From G965230065 sp965230065 (GTDB lineage Bacteria; Bacteroidota; Bacteroidia; Cytophagales; Cyclobacteriaceae), in assembly GCA_965230065.1 (NCBI GenBank), contig OZ245942.1, positions 7,626,001-7,690,000 of the forward strand: 64,000 bases of DNA, written 5' to 3'. Below are positions 20,601 to 29,337 of the stretch, piece by piece (position 1 is the first letter of the stretch; each line of letters opens with the position of its first letter). A model generated the notes under the pieces. That model saw nothing but the letters and a program-made list of their open reading frames with translations. It was not told the origin of the DNA and did not search any database. The translations under genes and the position numbers were made by a program.

Positions 20601-21782
20601 GGGCTTGATTTCAATTTGCAGGATCTCTTCTGGAATACACAGGACAGCTTAAACCCAATGGCCCTGCTCAAAGCGAGTGATTGGGAAATAAAGATAGCGC
20701 ACCCGCAGGTCAATTTTCCTGACCCGCCGGCACAAGCCAACTTATATGGCTTACATTTTCAGAACCGTACAGCTGATTTGCAGTGGGACTCCGTACAATA
20801 TGCACCTACCGTAGGGCCTTTTGAATTTAGCGAATACCTTACCCATCAGAAACCCTGGCTTTCGGTAACCACAGGGCCGGGCGTGGTTCAAGACTTACAA
20901 TGGGAAGAGGCAGCCAACGGTTCTTTTGTGGCTAAAAAAATTCAAATTCGCCAACCCAACGTAACCGTTTTTCGCGACAAAAGGCTGCCCTTTCCAGAAA
21001 ATCACCATCCCCCCATGCTGCACGAAATGCTGGTAAAGTCACCCTCCCCCGTTTTTATTGATACCATTGAATTGCATGATGGATATATAGATGTGCGCAT
21101 TCAGCCAGAGCAGGGAGAAAAAGTAGGACAAATACATTTTTCCAATGTAGAAAGTATCATTTCAAATGTTACCAATATTCCCGCCCGCATTCAGGAAGAC
21201 GATGTGATGCGTTCTACTTCTTATGTGAAAATCCAGGATGCAGGATTGGCAAAAGCCCATATTGACTATGATCTGGATGACCCTTATTTTACTTTTTTTA
21301 TGGATGTAACGGTAGGCAAGATGGATTTACGTAAGCTAAACCCTATCACTGAGCCTGTGGCTTCTGTACGAATAAAAAGTGGGCGATTGCGTAAAATTGA
21401 ACTGAAAGCAATAGCACACGATGAATTTGCTTATGGCAATATGGATTTGATGTATCGAAAACTGCGTTTGTCTTTGCTGAGCAAAAAAGACCATGAACAT
21501 CAGGGGGTTGGGCTGGCCATTGAATCTTTTTTGGCCAATAACCTGATACTTCGGCGCAACAACGACCACCCTTTCCCCCATCGGCAGGGGCATGTGTTTG
21601 TAGAGCGGGACGATACCCGGCAGGTTTTCAATTACTGGGGGCAAATAGCCGTAAGTGGCATTCTTACCAGTGCCGGGGTAAAGAGTAACAGAAAAGCCTT
21701 GAAAAAACAATTTGACCGCAAAAGAAAGCAGTTGGAAGAAGAGATGAAAGATACCACACAGGTAGCATCGGAGTTTGAGTAA
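17601..21782 (+). CDS. Large AsmA-like inner-membrane-anchored protein
   Basis: 1393 residues with one N-terminal membrane segment (about 11-27, LMIMISLIALLVVARW) and then an almost entirely beta-rich periplasmic body with repeating amphipathic strands. The C-terminal part (about 1190-1390, with DVTVGKMDLRKLNPITEPVA, GNMDLMYRKLRLSLLSKKD and FNYWGQIAVSGILTSAGVKS) resembles the end of DUF748/AsmA-like proteins of Bacteroidota. Superfamily knowledge suggests a bridge-like lipid-transfer groove across the periplasm, comparable to TamB, but this is inference. The next gene (an MscS-type channel) starts 11 bases downstream, so they probably form an operon. Confidence 0.7.
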   Translation: MKRSLFHRRWLMIMISLIALLVVARWATRSAVEQAISNYFQQKLATLPKTQITYDIAAMQIAWWKHNIALQDVTLMIQHEKNTSDTATYHLTFPQFNIDIRSLWDLVSKHTLDIEEISLKQPQIQVFLPPAQDSVILQQEVGNLQQETLWFLKQLNVTHFELLNGSLQLSVGGVPEPRYSLGDVSVYMDNLDIDVDSLSASHVTELLLTENIQVILKNEAVLLPDEQHTLHFKELHISSKDDAILIDSLHLYAADDTELSKNQDTNNNIKIPQLHLKGIDFLSLYLDNKLFIDTVFVGKTDLNLLVDENSVTVFKPSEKQKKYSLDSVHISQLHMMPGTITVRHTTDSLTDSYKIDSATLVLGDVTHSPKDSSFSWDAQKLELQLKNYQSKLADKHYNFSFEKLNWTLTDKSFGLEGVMILPEHDTIPLATERPLKYLKIPSFTIKQMDFTDLFFKKQLSGESIEIESPTLGFVLPGHAATHKKEPVNVGNILKQFFKTFKLEKLSLNNGNIALFHNHGPAFFTLENINVYGHEWELAENEQIAEAFPLEVSFEKGQLLLPDFHVSLSNTHYSNIEDQLIARQIDVQPSGEKEGLQASVQLSDVTLGGLQSMQSVNQLGLVSIRKIKANIILPENKQKKANTNNAPQLFRVDALQIDQLDAEIEMPGMGSFTLQNLKADLKEVALGDPSFPFVFNFDDSQLHLGSTSFALQHQSGGFDSLRLQTGNMDFYNIAAASDSASQAQWQVTLPQLEIDHLQFPDEENTSLHIGQVALRQPSASGMLPVQHNDTTSNDKDNDTPSSASSFQVLLDTLLVDQAQWSLGQAEAVHEDTTFWSANSLTVKGYQLQYPLANDELLSQNIWLELDSLQQKSSNTQWLVEKIEASMKEQTVALQNIQLQTQTATANIPALQVAASLAGIQLKTNNVQGWNLAQPWLIEELIVQHPELSVSWDSISETSTMEKKPKSEPSFPMPSVAVKSFHIEQANLKTQGMDEQPNLSVEGLDFNLQDLFWNTQDSLNPMALLKASDWEIKIAHPQVNFPDPPAQANLYGLHFQNRTADLQWDSVQYAPTVGPFEFSEYLTHQKPWLSVTTGPGVVQDLQWEEAANGSFVAKKIQIRQPNVTVFRDKRLPFPENHHPPMLHEMLVKSPSPVFIDTIELHDGYIDVRIQPEQGEKVGQIHFSNVESIISNVTNIPARIQEDDVMRSTSYVKIQDAGLAKAHIDYDLDDPYFTFFMDVTVGKMDLRKLNPITEPVASVRIKSGRLRKIELKAIAHDEFAYGNMDLMYRKLRLSLLSKKDHEHQGVGLAIESFLANNLILRRNNDHPFPHRQGHVFVERDDTRQVFNYWGQIAVSGILTSAGVKSNRKALKKQFDRKRKQLEEEMKDTTQVASEFE

Positions 21783-21793
21783 TACATAAAATA

Positions 21794-24307
21794 ATGAAAG
21801 TGCAAATTTCAAGAATACAACTAACATGCCTTATTGGATTATTCCTGGCAACAGTTACAGCAACATATGCCCAAACACCCACTGCCGACAGCACCAGTGT
21901 ATCCCGTGATTCGTTGTCAGTATTGATACCCACAGAGGAAGAGCTTTCTATTTCAGAACTTACCATTGAGATAGAAGAAGCCTACCACCAGTTGCATAAA
22001 ATTGGTAATGAATTGTTAATGGGCATAGCCCTCACAGATATTGTCAATGAGTTTCCTGATTTCTCGGCTTCTGTCAACGTATTAGCCCAAACGATTCAAA
22101 AAGAAAACCTGGAGCTTTTTGAGCTGGACCAATTGGAAAACAAAAAAAATATCCTGGACAGGTACGATGCAAAATTACAAGCGTGGCAAAATCAAACTTT
22201 GAATAAAGCAGAGAAACTAAGCCAGCATAAACGCGAGGTGAAAAATATTCAGGAAAGCTTTTCCGGCCAGAGAAATTTATTGCAAGACACTACTTTAACC
22301 CCCCTGTTTCAAGACCGCCTCACCGATGCCCTCAACCAGGCAGAAACCATTAATGAGAAGATTCATGAAGAACTGATGCAGGTGATTGCCCTGCAAAATA
22401 ATATTGCCGACCTGCAAATAGTGATCAACAACTATTTAGATGATATAGAATTTAATATTATTCATTATCAAATCAATTTGACGAAAAGGGATGCCCCACC
22501 CTTCTGGCGCCTGGCCACATCAACGGATAAGAACTCTTTTGTTACTCAGTTTGCCTTTACGATGGATCAGGGGAAAGCAGCGTTGTTAAACTATTTGGCA
22601 GTACATAAGGCTGGCATCTATTGGCAGTTGTGCCTATTTATCATCCTGTTCATTACGCTGTACACACTTAAAGGAAAAGCGTATGACTTGAATGATAAAG
22701 CACAAATACCGCACCTTGAAAGAATACTCTACGTATTTGACAGGCCCTGGGCCTCGGCCCTGTTGACTGTGCTCATTTTAACCCCACTGGTTTATTTGCA
22801 CCCTCCAACCATACTGATTCAATTATTCTTTGTGCTCATGCTCATTCCCTTGTTGGCCATTGTACAGAGACGCAAACAGCATCACGAACTGATGACCGTA
22901 ACATTAATCAGCCTGGCCTACTTTCTTTCAGAGCTGGAAGTCATTTTATTAGGTCAATCATTAGGTCAACGCATGTTATTACTATTGGCAGCCCTGATTG
23001 CACTGAGCAGCAATGCGACTTTTCTGTATCAAACATATAAAAATCCGGGGCCTTATCCCCGGTTTTTCCGATGGCTGTTGTTTAGCTTTATCGGAATATT
23101 TGCAATAGCAGCCATGGCCAATTTGCTGGGGTATGTTGCCCTGTCCAGCATGTTGGTTAATGCTACCTGCCAAAGCTCCATATTTGGGGTATTGATATTT
23201 ATCGCTTACCGTATTCTTTGTGTTATCATTCTCCTAATAATTTACTCCACAAGGGTGCAGCAGTCGCGCATGATCAAAGAAAACCAAAAAGTTATCAGTG
23301 AAAACTTAACGCAAATTATTGGGGTGCTTGCTGGTTTATACTGGATAGGCACTACCCTCATGCACTTTAACATTTATGATTACATTTATGCCCTAATCAG
23401 CGACTTCCTGCTCGAAATACGAACGATTGGCTCTATTGAATTCTCGATATGGAGCATTATCATCTTTTTGATAGTAGTGTGGGCTTCTGTTACCATATCC
23501 AAACTGATTAAGTATTTGCTGGAACAGCAGTATTTATCCAATACAGGCCAGGAGAGTAAAAAAGGCCCCATGATACTGTTGATTCGTTATTTTATCCTGC
23601 TATTTGGATTTTTCATAGCCATTGCCGCCGCCGGAATTCCCCTGGACAAAATTACCATCATTTTAGGAGCACTGAGTGTGGGTATTGGTTTTGGCTTGCA
23701 AAATATCATCAACAACCTGGTTTCAGGGTTTATCCTGGCAGTAGAAAGGCCTGTGCAAACCGGGGATATCATAGAGGTTGGTACCAACAAAGGAGTTGTG
23801 AAAGACATCGGCATTCGCTCGAGCACTGTCCGCACTTTTGATGGCTCTGAGGTAATAATTCCCAATGCCAATTTCATTTCTGATGAAGTAACCAACTGGA
23901 CACTTTCTAATAAGCACCGCAGGATTGAAGTACTGGTAGGTGTGGCCTACGGAAATAACCCCCAGCAAGTCATGGAAATCCTGAAAAATGCAGTGGAAAA
24001 TCAGGATGGTGTATTATCCGTACCCCAGCCCATGGCATTGTTTCATGGTTTTGGCGACAACTCCCTCGATTTTCGGCTTCTTTTCTGGATTTCCAATATG
24101 GACAACTGGCTCAGGTTGCGTAGCAATGTGATGGAAGCGGTTTATCAGCTTTTAGAAGAAGCCAACATTGAAATTCCTTTCCCCCAACGCGACTTGCACA
24201 TCAAATCGGGCATGCCGGAAATGAACGGGCAGAAGAAAACCACCACCCGCAAGGCACCTGCTCGCACCACTACCCCCGAAAAGACAAGCAACCGGGAGAA
24301 AAAGTGA
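21794..24307 (+). CDS. MscS-family mechanosensitive channel with long N-terminal extension
   Basis: 837 residues. A signal peptide (about 1-26, ending TYAQ) precedes a helical, coiled-coil-like periplasmic region (about 55-230). Roughly ten membrane helices follow (about 270-640). The conserved MscS pore and beta domains are at about 605-780: KITIILGALSVGIGFGLQNI, then LVSGFILAVERPVQTGDIIE and VGVAYGNNPQQVMEIL. The size and layout are like MscK/MscM-type channels rather than small MscS. These proteins release solutes when membrane tension rises. The tail is Thr/Lys-rich and probably disordered. Confidence 0.92.
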   Translation: MKVQISRIQLTCLIGLFLATVTATYAQTPTADSTSVSRDSLSVLIPTEEELSISELTIEIEEAYHQLHKIGNELLMGIALTDIVNEFPDFSASVNVLAQTIQKENLELFELDQLENKKNILDRYDAKLQAWQNQTLNKAEKLSQHKREVKNIQESFSGQRNLLQDTTLTPLFQDRLTDALNQAETINEKIHEELMQVIALQNNIADLQIVINNYLDDIEFNIIHYQINLTKRDAPPFWRLATSTDKNSFVTQFAFTMDQGKAALLNYLAVHKAGIYWQLCLFIILFITLYTLKGKAYDLNDKAQIPHLERILYVFDRPWASALLTVLILTPLVYLHPPTILIQLFFVLMLIPLLAIVQRRKQHHELMTVTLISLAYFLSELEVILLGQSLGQRMLLLLAALIALSSNATFLYQTYKNPGPYPRFFRWLLFSFIGIFAIAAMANLLGYVALSSMLVNATCQSSIFGVLIFIAYRILCVIILLIIYSTRVQQSRMIKENQKVISENLTQIIGVLAGLYWIGTTLMHFNIYDYIYALISDFLLEIRTIGSIEFSIWSIIIFLIVVWASVTISKLIKYLLEQQYLSNTGQESKKGPMILLIRYFILLFGFFIAIAAAGIPLDKITIILGALSVGIGFGLQNIINNLVSGFILAVERPVQTGDIIEVGTNKGVVKDIGIRSSTVRTFDGSEVIIPNANFISDEVTNWTLSNKHRRIEVLVGVAYGNNPQQVMEILKNAVENQDGVLSVPQPMALFHGFGDNSLDFRLLFWISNMDNWLRLRSNVMEAVYQLLEEANIEIPFPQRDLHIKSGMPEMNGQKKTTTRKAPARTTTPEKTSNREKK

Positions 24308-24416
24308 TGGAATTATGGAATGTTGGAATAGTGGCTTGAAAGGGAAAACATATGATTTTGACATTATCTGCATGACTTGCCAAAGCAAATATGTGATATA
24401 CGGGGTTTTCTGAATT

Positions 24417-24455
24417 GAATAAAATGAAGCGAATAATGTCTAGTGCATTTTATTC
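24417..24455. repeat. Hairpin between the channel gene and the accessory region
   Basis: GAATAAAATG (24417-24426) is an exact inverted match of CATTTTATTC (24446-24455) with a 19-base loop. It lies 110 bases after the channel stop. It shares the TTTATTCG word with the attC-like element 60 bases further on, so it could be a degenerate copy of that element or a transcription terminator lacking a strong T-tract. The remainder of 24308-24490 shows nothing else recognisable. Confidence 0.35.
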
Positions 24456-24490
24456 GGCTGATATTGGCGGGTAAAAGGCACTCGCATTAA

Positions 24491-24534
24491 TTGTGAATAA
24501 AATTCATTAACTTTATTCGTAAGTTAGAGGCAGT
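24491..24534 (+). repeat. attC-like recombination element, left boundary of a putative large cassette
   Basis: A short hairpin (AATAAA at 24497-24502 with TTTATT at 24512-24517) is followed by CGTAAGTTAGAGGCA. The whole 44 bases match a second element at 34244-34287 at 33 of 44 positions without gaps. The last core, GTTAGAGGC (24523-24531), is the exact reverse complement of GCCTCTAAC at 29944-29952. In integron gene cassettes the first bases after the G|TT cut are complementary to the R'' core at the cassette's far end, which is what is seen here. It is 17 bases before the TTG start of the next gene. Confidence 0.5.
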
Positions 24535-24547
24535 ACCAGCAGTCCAA

Positions 24548-26326
24548 TTGAAAGTGAACGCTCAAAAATCCATAGCAATCCTCCCTTTTAGTGACCTAAG
24601 TGTTGATGGTAGCAATGAATTCATCTGCGATGGAATCACAGAAGAGATCATCAATGCGCTGGCCAAAATCGATGGCTTGAAAGTCATCTCTCGCACATCC
24701 AGTTTCTTTTTCAAAAACCACAAAGCTTCTCTTGAGGAAATTGCCACGAAGCTAGGTGTAGCAATCCTTTTAGAGGGTAGTGCTCAGATTCATGATGGTA
24801 AAATTCGAGTTCGTGCCAAGCTAATAGATGTCGAAGAGGATACACATTTCTGGTCAGAGACCTGGGATAGAAAGCTAGAGAATCTTTTTGAAACTCAAGA
24901 TGAAATCAGCTTGCTCATTGCTGATAAAATTCGTGAGCAACATGGGCATTTGAACATCTCAAACCAGCTAGTGAACAGCCCTACGAAGAGCGTTTCATCA
25001 TACGAGCATCTATTAAAAGGACGTCATCATTTCTACAAGTGGAATCCTGAGGATACTAACCTGGCCATTGAGCACTTTGAAAAATCCGTAGAACTAGATA
25101 AGAAACTCGTAGAGGGCTATCTCGGGATAGCGGACAGCTACAGTTTTATGGCTGTGGCCGGTTTTGCCCCGCGTGAAGAAGCCTGGCAAAAAAGCATAAC
25201 AGCTTTAGCCTTAGCGAAAAAGCTTGATCCAGACCATGCCGGACTTAATTACCTGCTGGGTATGCAGTCCTTCTTTACCGAAGCAGATTTTGCTGCAGCT
25301 ATGCAATATGGCATGAGGTCATTGGCTGCTAAACCCACGTACTCAGAAGCACATCAATTTGTTTCCTTTCTTCACATGCTTCATGGTCATTTCAACAAGG
25401 CTAGGAAGCATATACTTTTTGCCAAATCAATAGACCCTTTAAACCCTGAGACCAAATTCTATGAAGCTAATTATTACTATCGAACGGGCGAATATGACAA
25501 AGCTAAAGAGATTCTAAAGGAATTGCTGGAATCAAATGACAAAAACCTTCCGGCAATTATCGTCAGTATCTATATCCTTATTCGGGAAGGTCAACTCAAA
25601 ACAGCTCGCCAAAGAATAGATGATGTTCCCCAGCAGGCCCTTACCCCGGATGAAAGACTGGGCTTCCTTGCTCTGATCGATGCGATGGATGGAAAAAGTA
25701 CAACACATTTACAAAAGCTGGAGAAGCATGCTCAGGAACCAGAAGCCCACCATGCTCATTCCTACCTTTTCCTTACCTATGCCAATCTGGGTCGATATAA
25801 CGAAGCATTTGCTATTTTAGAGAAGCTTTTCGAAAGTGCCTCTTCAATCCTGCTTCTTGCCTTTAGTGATCCATTGGGAGAACCCATTCAATCACACCCA
25901 AGATATCAAGAATTTCATGGTAGGATTTATCCGAAAATCGTAGAAAAACCAAAAGTCAAAAGAACCAGAATCCCTGATCAAACCATCACGAAAGAACAGG
26001 TCGAGAAGATACAAGCTTATGTGGAAACAGAGCAACCGTACCTCAACCCATCACTCTCGTTACGCACGCTAGCAGAACAGGTAGACATTCATCCCAATCA
26101 ACTTTCATGGTTATTGAATGAATCCATTGGCGAAAACTTCAACGAGTTTATCAATAAAAAGCGTATTGAATATTTCAAACAACTTGTCTTGGATCCAGAC
26201 AATTCACATATTTCGTTGATCGGGCTGGCCTACGAAAGTGGATTTAACTCCAAAACCGTTTTCAATACGGCATTTAAAAAAGAAGTAGGTATGACGCCAA
26301 AAGAATTTCTGAAAAGTCAGGCGTAA
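24548..26326 (+). CDS. TolB-like / TPR / AraC-type HTH regulator
   Basis: 592 residues from a TTG start; GTG at 24554 is an alternative, and no ATG fits because the conserved N-terminal domain begins at residue 7. Residues about 7-130 form the TolB-amino-terminal-like domain common in adenylate-cyclase/TPR regulators (SIAILPFSDLSVDGSNEFIC, then DGITEEIINALAKIDGLKVI). Tetratricopeptide-like helices fill about 150-450. The C-terminal 100 residues are an AraC-type double helix-turn-helix (SLRTLAEQVDIHPNQLSWLL, then IGLAYESGFNSKTVFNTAFK). It is probably a cytoplasmic transcription regulator of the genes that follow; the signal it senses is unknown. It is the first gene in the putative 5.4-kb cassette. 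Confidence 0.82.
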   Translation: MKVNAQKSIAILPFSDLSVDGSNEFICDGITEEIINALAKIDGLKVISRTSSFFFKNHKASLEEIATKLGVAILLEGSAQIHDGKIRVRAKLIDVEEDTHFWSETWDRKLENLFETQDEISLLIADKIREQHGHLNISNQLVNSPTKSVSSYEHLLKGRHHFYKWNPEDTNLAIEHFEKSVELDKKLVEGYLGIADSYSFMAVAGFAPREEAWQKSITALALAKKLDPDHAGLNYLLGMQSFFTEADFAAAMQYGMRSLAAKPTYSEAHQFVSFLHMLHGHFNKARKHILFAKSIDPLNPETKFYEANYYYRTGEYDKAKEILKELLESNDKNLPAIIVSIYILIREGQLKTARQRIDDVPQQALTPDERLGFLALIDAMDGKSTTHLQKLEKHAQEPEAHHAHSYLFLTYANLGRYNEAFAILEKLFESASSILLLAFSDPLGEPIQSHPRYQEFHGRIYPKIVEKPKVKRTRIPDQTITKEQVEKIQAYVETEQPYLNPSLSLRTLAEQVDIHPNQLSWLLNESIGENFNEFINKKRIEYFKQLVLDPDNSHISLIGLAYESGFNSKTVFNTAFKKEVGMTPKEFLKSQA

Positions 26327-26431
26327 TCAGATTTTTTAGTTCTGAATAATAATTCCGAACCACTTCTTAGTATACCGAACAAATATCCGTTCACTTCTTC
26401 CTTTTTTTGTCATGAATTAAAAAACAAAACC

Positions 26432-27418
26432 ATGACACAGACAATGAAAGCAACAGTAGCAACAGGGTACGGATCGCCTGAAGTACTCCAGTTACAAGAA
26501 GTAAAAAGACCAGTTCCCAAAGCCAATGAAGTTTTGGTGAAGGTCATGACAGCGTCCGCTACCACAGCAGATGCCATGATGCGTACAGGCAAACCTTATA
26601 TCGCGAGGCTGTTTGTAGGTCTAACAAAACCCAAGAAAGCCATTCCGGGAACCGGTTTTTCGGGAGTCGTGGAGCAGGTGGGCAAAGACGTTACAGACTT
26701 TGAAATCGGTGATCGCGTTTTTGGGGAAACGGCATTTGGATTCAGTTCAAATGCAGAATACCTGACGATATCGGAGGATGGTGTCATTCTTCCTATGCCA
26801 GAAAATCTGGATTTTTCTGAGGCTGCCAACTTCTGCGATGGACATTTGACATCCTTCAATTTTCTAAAAAAAATAGCTAAAGTAAAACCAGGTCATAAAG
26901 TATTGATCAATGGAGCCTCCGGTGCACTGGGAACTTCCGCCATCCAAATAGCTAAGCACATGGGAGCGCACGTAACAGCCGTGTGTAGTGGTAGAAATGT
27001 TGGGTTGGTGCGGTCATTGGGTGCTGATGAGGTGATTGACTATCAACAGAAAGATTTTACAAAGGGTGACATCAAATACGATTACATATACGACACGGTT
27101 GGGAAGAGCTCCTTTTCAGCATGTAAAGCTATCCTTTCTGAAAAGGGCGTGTATTTGTCTCCGGTTCTGAAATTCCCATTGCTTCTCCAGATGATTAAAA
27201 CATCACTTTTTGGTCAGAAGAAAGCCAAGTTTGAAGCAACGGGTGCCAACAAGGAAGAAAAACTACGCTGCCTGCTTTCAGAAGTGTTGGATATCTACAA
27301 AGAGGGAAGGCTAAAGACGGTCATTGATCGCCAGTTTCCATTAGAAAAAGTGGCCGAAGCACATCGCTATATTGATTCAGGTCATAAGAGAGGTAATGTT
27401 GTAATTGTAACATCTTAA
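26432..27418 (+). CDS. Zinc-independent MDR-family NAD(P)H oxidoreductase (quinone reductase-like)
   Basis: 328 residues of the medium-chain dehydrogenase/reductase superfamily. An N-terminal GroES-like domain (about 1-125, with PGTGFSGVVEQVGKDVTDFE and GDRVFGE) is followed by a Rossmann domain containing NGASGALGTSAIQIAKHMGA (about 155-174), with the nucleotide-binding A-x-G-x-x-G pattern. The Cys/His ligands for catalytic zinc are not seen, pointing to the quinone oxidoreductase branch. The start is the second ATG option, just after ACC ATG ACA. It probably forms an operon with the genes downstream; the substrate is unknown. Confidence 0.87.
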   Translation: MTQTMKATVATGYGSPEVLQLQEVKRPVPKANEVLVKVMTASATTADAMMRTGKPYIARLFVGLTKPKKAIPGTGFSGVVEQVGKDVTDFEIGDRVFGETAFGFSSNAEYLTISEDGVILPMPENLDFSEAANFCDGHLTSFNFLKKIAKVKPGHKVLINGASGALGTSAIQIAKHMGAHVTAVCSGRNVGLVRSLGADEVIDYQQKDFTKGDIKYDYIYDTVGKSSFSACKAILSEKGVYLSPVLKFPLLLQMIKTSLFGQKKAKFEATGANKEEKLRCLLSEVLDIYKEGRLKTVIDRQFPLEKVAEAHRYIDSGHKRGNVVIVTS

Positions 27419-27430
27419 TAAACAAAAATC

Positions 27431-27607
27431 ATGAATGAAAGAATTAGCAATATCACGGGAATGGCTCTAGGAGTCCTTTTGGGAGTAATTATAGGAATCG
27501 CACAGGACAACATTGGATTATGGATAAGCCTAGGATTGGCCATCGGTGTGGCGATCGACTACACAAGAAAAAAAGAATCATCCCAAAACAAGGAAAACGA
27601 AAACTAA
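27431..27607 (+). CDS. Small glycine-rich membrane protein
   Basis: 58 residues from ATG at 27431, 12 bases after the oxidoreductase stop and 5 bases before the next start. Two hydrophobic helices, ITGMALGVLLGVIIGIA and IGLWISLGLAIGVAI, contain regular G-x3-G spacing (glycine-zipper-like). A charged Lys/Glu/Asn-rich tail follows. Similar small proteins of unknown function occur in many bacteria. Tight packing between two good genes supports that it is real. Confidence 0.7.
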   Translation: MNERISNITGMALGVLLGVIIGIAQDNIGLWISLGLAIGVAIDYTRKKESSQNKENEN

Positions 27608-27612
27608 AAATT

Positions 27613-28302
27613 ATGATTGAAAAGAATATGGAAACCAAAGTACAGAAACAGGCCAAAATAGTAGGATTCACGTATTTGGTGACTACACTCATTGGATTTG
27701 TCAATAATTTCCTGGTAAAACCTGGCTTACATAATCCTGAAACGCTGGTGACATCTGAATTTCAATTTCGAATAGGTGTGATGTTAGACGTAACCATGTA
27801 TGCACTTGTCATGTGGATGGCTGTTGCACTTTACCTACTCACAAAATCTATTAATAAAAATCGCGCTATACTCGGCTTTATTTTCAGAACAGCAGAGGCG
27901 GTTATGGGTTTTGTGATCGTGCTCATTTATTTAGCCCCTCTTGTCATATTAAAGAACGCAGATAACTATCAGTTAGATAAAGACAGTCTTCATTCACTAG
28001 CATCTGTATTTTTTAATATTTACGATATGGGCTCGAGTCTTCACCTAATATTAATGAGTATTGGTGCCTTTATTTTCATATCATTACTACTATCTGCCGC
28101 CTACATTCCAAAATGGCTGGGCTATTGGGGGCTACTTACTTACATCACCGTGTTCCTGGGCTTTTCATTGCAAATACTAATGCCTGAGTTTCCTAATAAT
28201 ATTCTTATGATGGTAATGGCTCCAGGAGCCTTCTTCGAATTGATATTTGGCATATGGCTTTTGGCTAAAGGAATCAGTACCAAAAAAAGCTTAATCATCT
28301 AA
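27613..28302 (+). CDS. DUF4386 family membrane protein
   Basis: 229 residues from the ATG at 27613; an upstream in-frame start at 27520 would overlap the preceding small gene in another frame. About six membrane helices are visible, with ARIVGF-like family phrasing at the start (KQAKIVGFTYLVTTLIGFVN) and KWLGYWGLLTYITVFLGFSL near the end, as in DUF4386 proteins. Function is unknown. It is co-oriented and tightly spaced with its neighbours (11 bases to the next gene). Confidence 0.82.
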   Translation: MIEKNMETKVQKQAKIVGFTYLVTTLIGFVNNFLVKPGLHNPETLVTSEFQFRIGVMLDVTMYALVMWMAVALYLLTKSINKNRAILGFIFRTAEAVMGFVIVLIYLAPLVILKNADNYQLDKDSLHSLASVFFNIYDMGSSLHLILMSIGAFIFISLLLSAAYIPKWLGYWGLLTYITVFLGFSLQILMPEFPNNILMMVMAPGAFFELIFGIWLLAKGISTKKSLII

Positions 28303-28313
28303 ATAATAACATT

Positions 28314-29264
28314 ATGGACTCAACTATAACAACAACCGAATTCCCACAGCCAACTATTATCCCTGTAAATGGTATAGAGCTTGAAGTATTTGAAGCGGGT
28401 CAGCAAAATGCAGGAAGACCGATCATTCTATTACATGGCTGGCCAGAGCATGCATTTTCTTGGCGCCACCAGATTCCTGCATTAGTTGATGCAGGATACC
28501 ATGTAATAGTTCCAAACCAGCGAGGTTATGGCAACTCATCTCATCCCTCTGAGGTCATTGCATATGATATTAAACACCTTACCGATGATCTTGTCGCTCT
28601 TTTAGATCATTATGAATATGAGAATGCAACCTTTGTCGGTCATGATTGGGGCGCAATGGTTGCTTGGTGGTTGACCATATTTCATCCAAATCGCGTAAAG
28701 CAACTTATAGCTTTGGCAGTACCTTACCAGGTTCGGGGAGAAAGGCCCTGGATAGAGTGGATGGAAGAGTTTTTAGGAAGCGATTACTACTTCGTCCATT
28801 TCAATAGGCAACCCGGTGTGGCCGATAGAATTTTAGATGAAAACGTTCACCAGTTCCTTCGCAATCTTTTTCGAAAGAATATTCCGCAAACGCCACCAGA
28901 GCCAGGCATGGCCATGATCAATCTTGCAAGCGCGAAAGACCCAAAAGGTGAGCCTTTCATGAGCGAGAATGAAATGGCGGTTTTCGTTTCTGCTTTCAGA
29001 TCATCAGGGTTTACCGGAAGTATAAATTGGTATAGGAATCTTGATCGTAACTGGCACTTATTGGCCGATGCTAACCCAATCATCGAACAACCTGTGCTTA
29101 TGATCTATGGCGAACAATATCTGATCCCAAAGTTTGAAGGACTGTCACAGTTTGTTCCCAATGTTGAAGAAGTGAGTATTGACTGTGGACATTGGATTCA
29201 GCAAGAGAAACCAAAAGAGACCAACCAGGTGATTTTAGAATGGTTGAAGCAACAGGATAGCTGA
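28314..29264 (+). CDS. Alpha/beta hydrolase, epoxide-hydrolase-like
   Basis: 316 residues with the epoxide hydrolase/haloalkane dehalogenase pattern: oxyanion motif HGWPEH (41-46), nucleophile Asp111 in GHDWGA and catalytic His in DCGHWIQQEKP near residue 298. An acidic partner probably lies near residues 265-270 (MIYGEQ). RGYGNS after the second strand is also typical. An Asp nucleophile instead of Ser argues against an esterase. It is probably a cytoplasmic enzyme. It lies in the same run as the oxidoreductase, perhaps a small detoxification operon (inference). Confidence 0.88.
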   Translation: MDSTITTTEFPQPTIIPVNGIELEVFEAGQQNAGRPIILLHGWPEHAFSWRHQIPALVDAGYHVIVPNQRGYGNSSHPSEVIAYDIKHLTDDLVALLDHYEYENATFVGHDWGAMVAWWLTIFHPNRVKQLIALAVPYQVRGERPWIEWMEEFLGSDYYFVHFNRQPGVADRILDENVHQFLRNLFRKNIPQTPPEPGMAMINLASAKDPKGEPFMSENEMAVFVSAFRSSGFTGSINWYRNLDRNWHLLADANPIIEQPVLMIYGEQYLIPKFEGLSQFVPNVEEVSIDCGHWIQQEKPKETNQVILEWLKQQDS

Positions 29265-29337
29265 ATCAGATTCAACTGGTTCAGTTAATAAAACACAGTA
29301 TTTAACCCTAATAACTTTAAATTAAATTACGAAAAAC

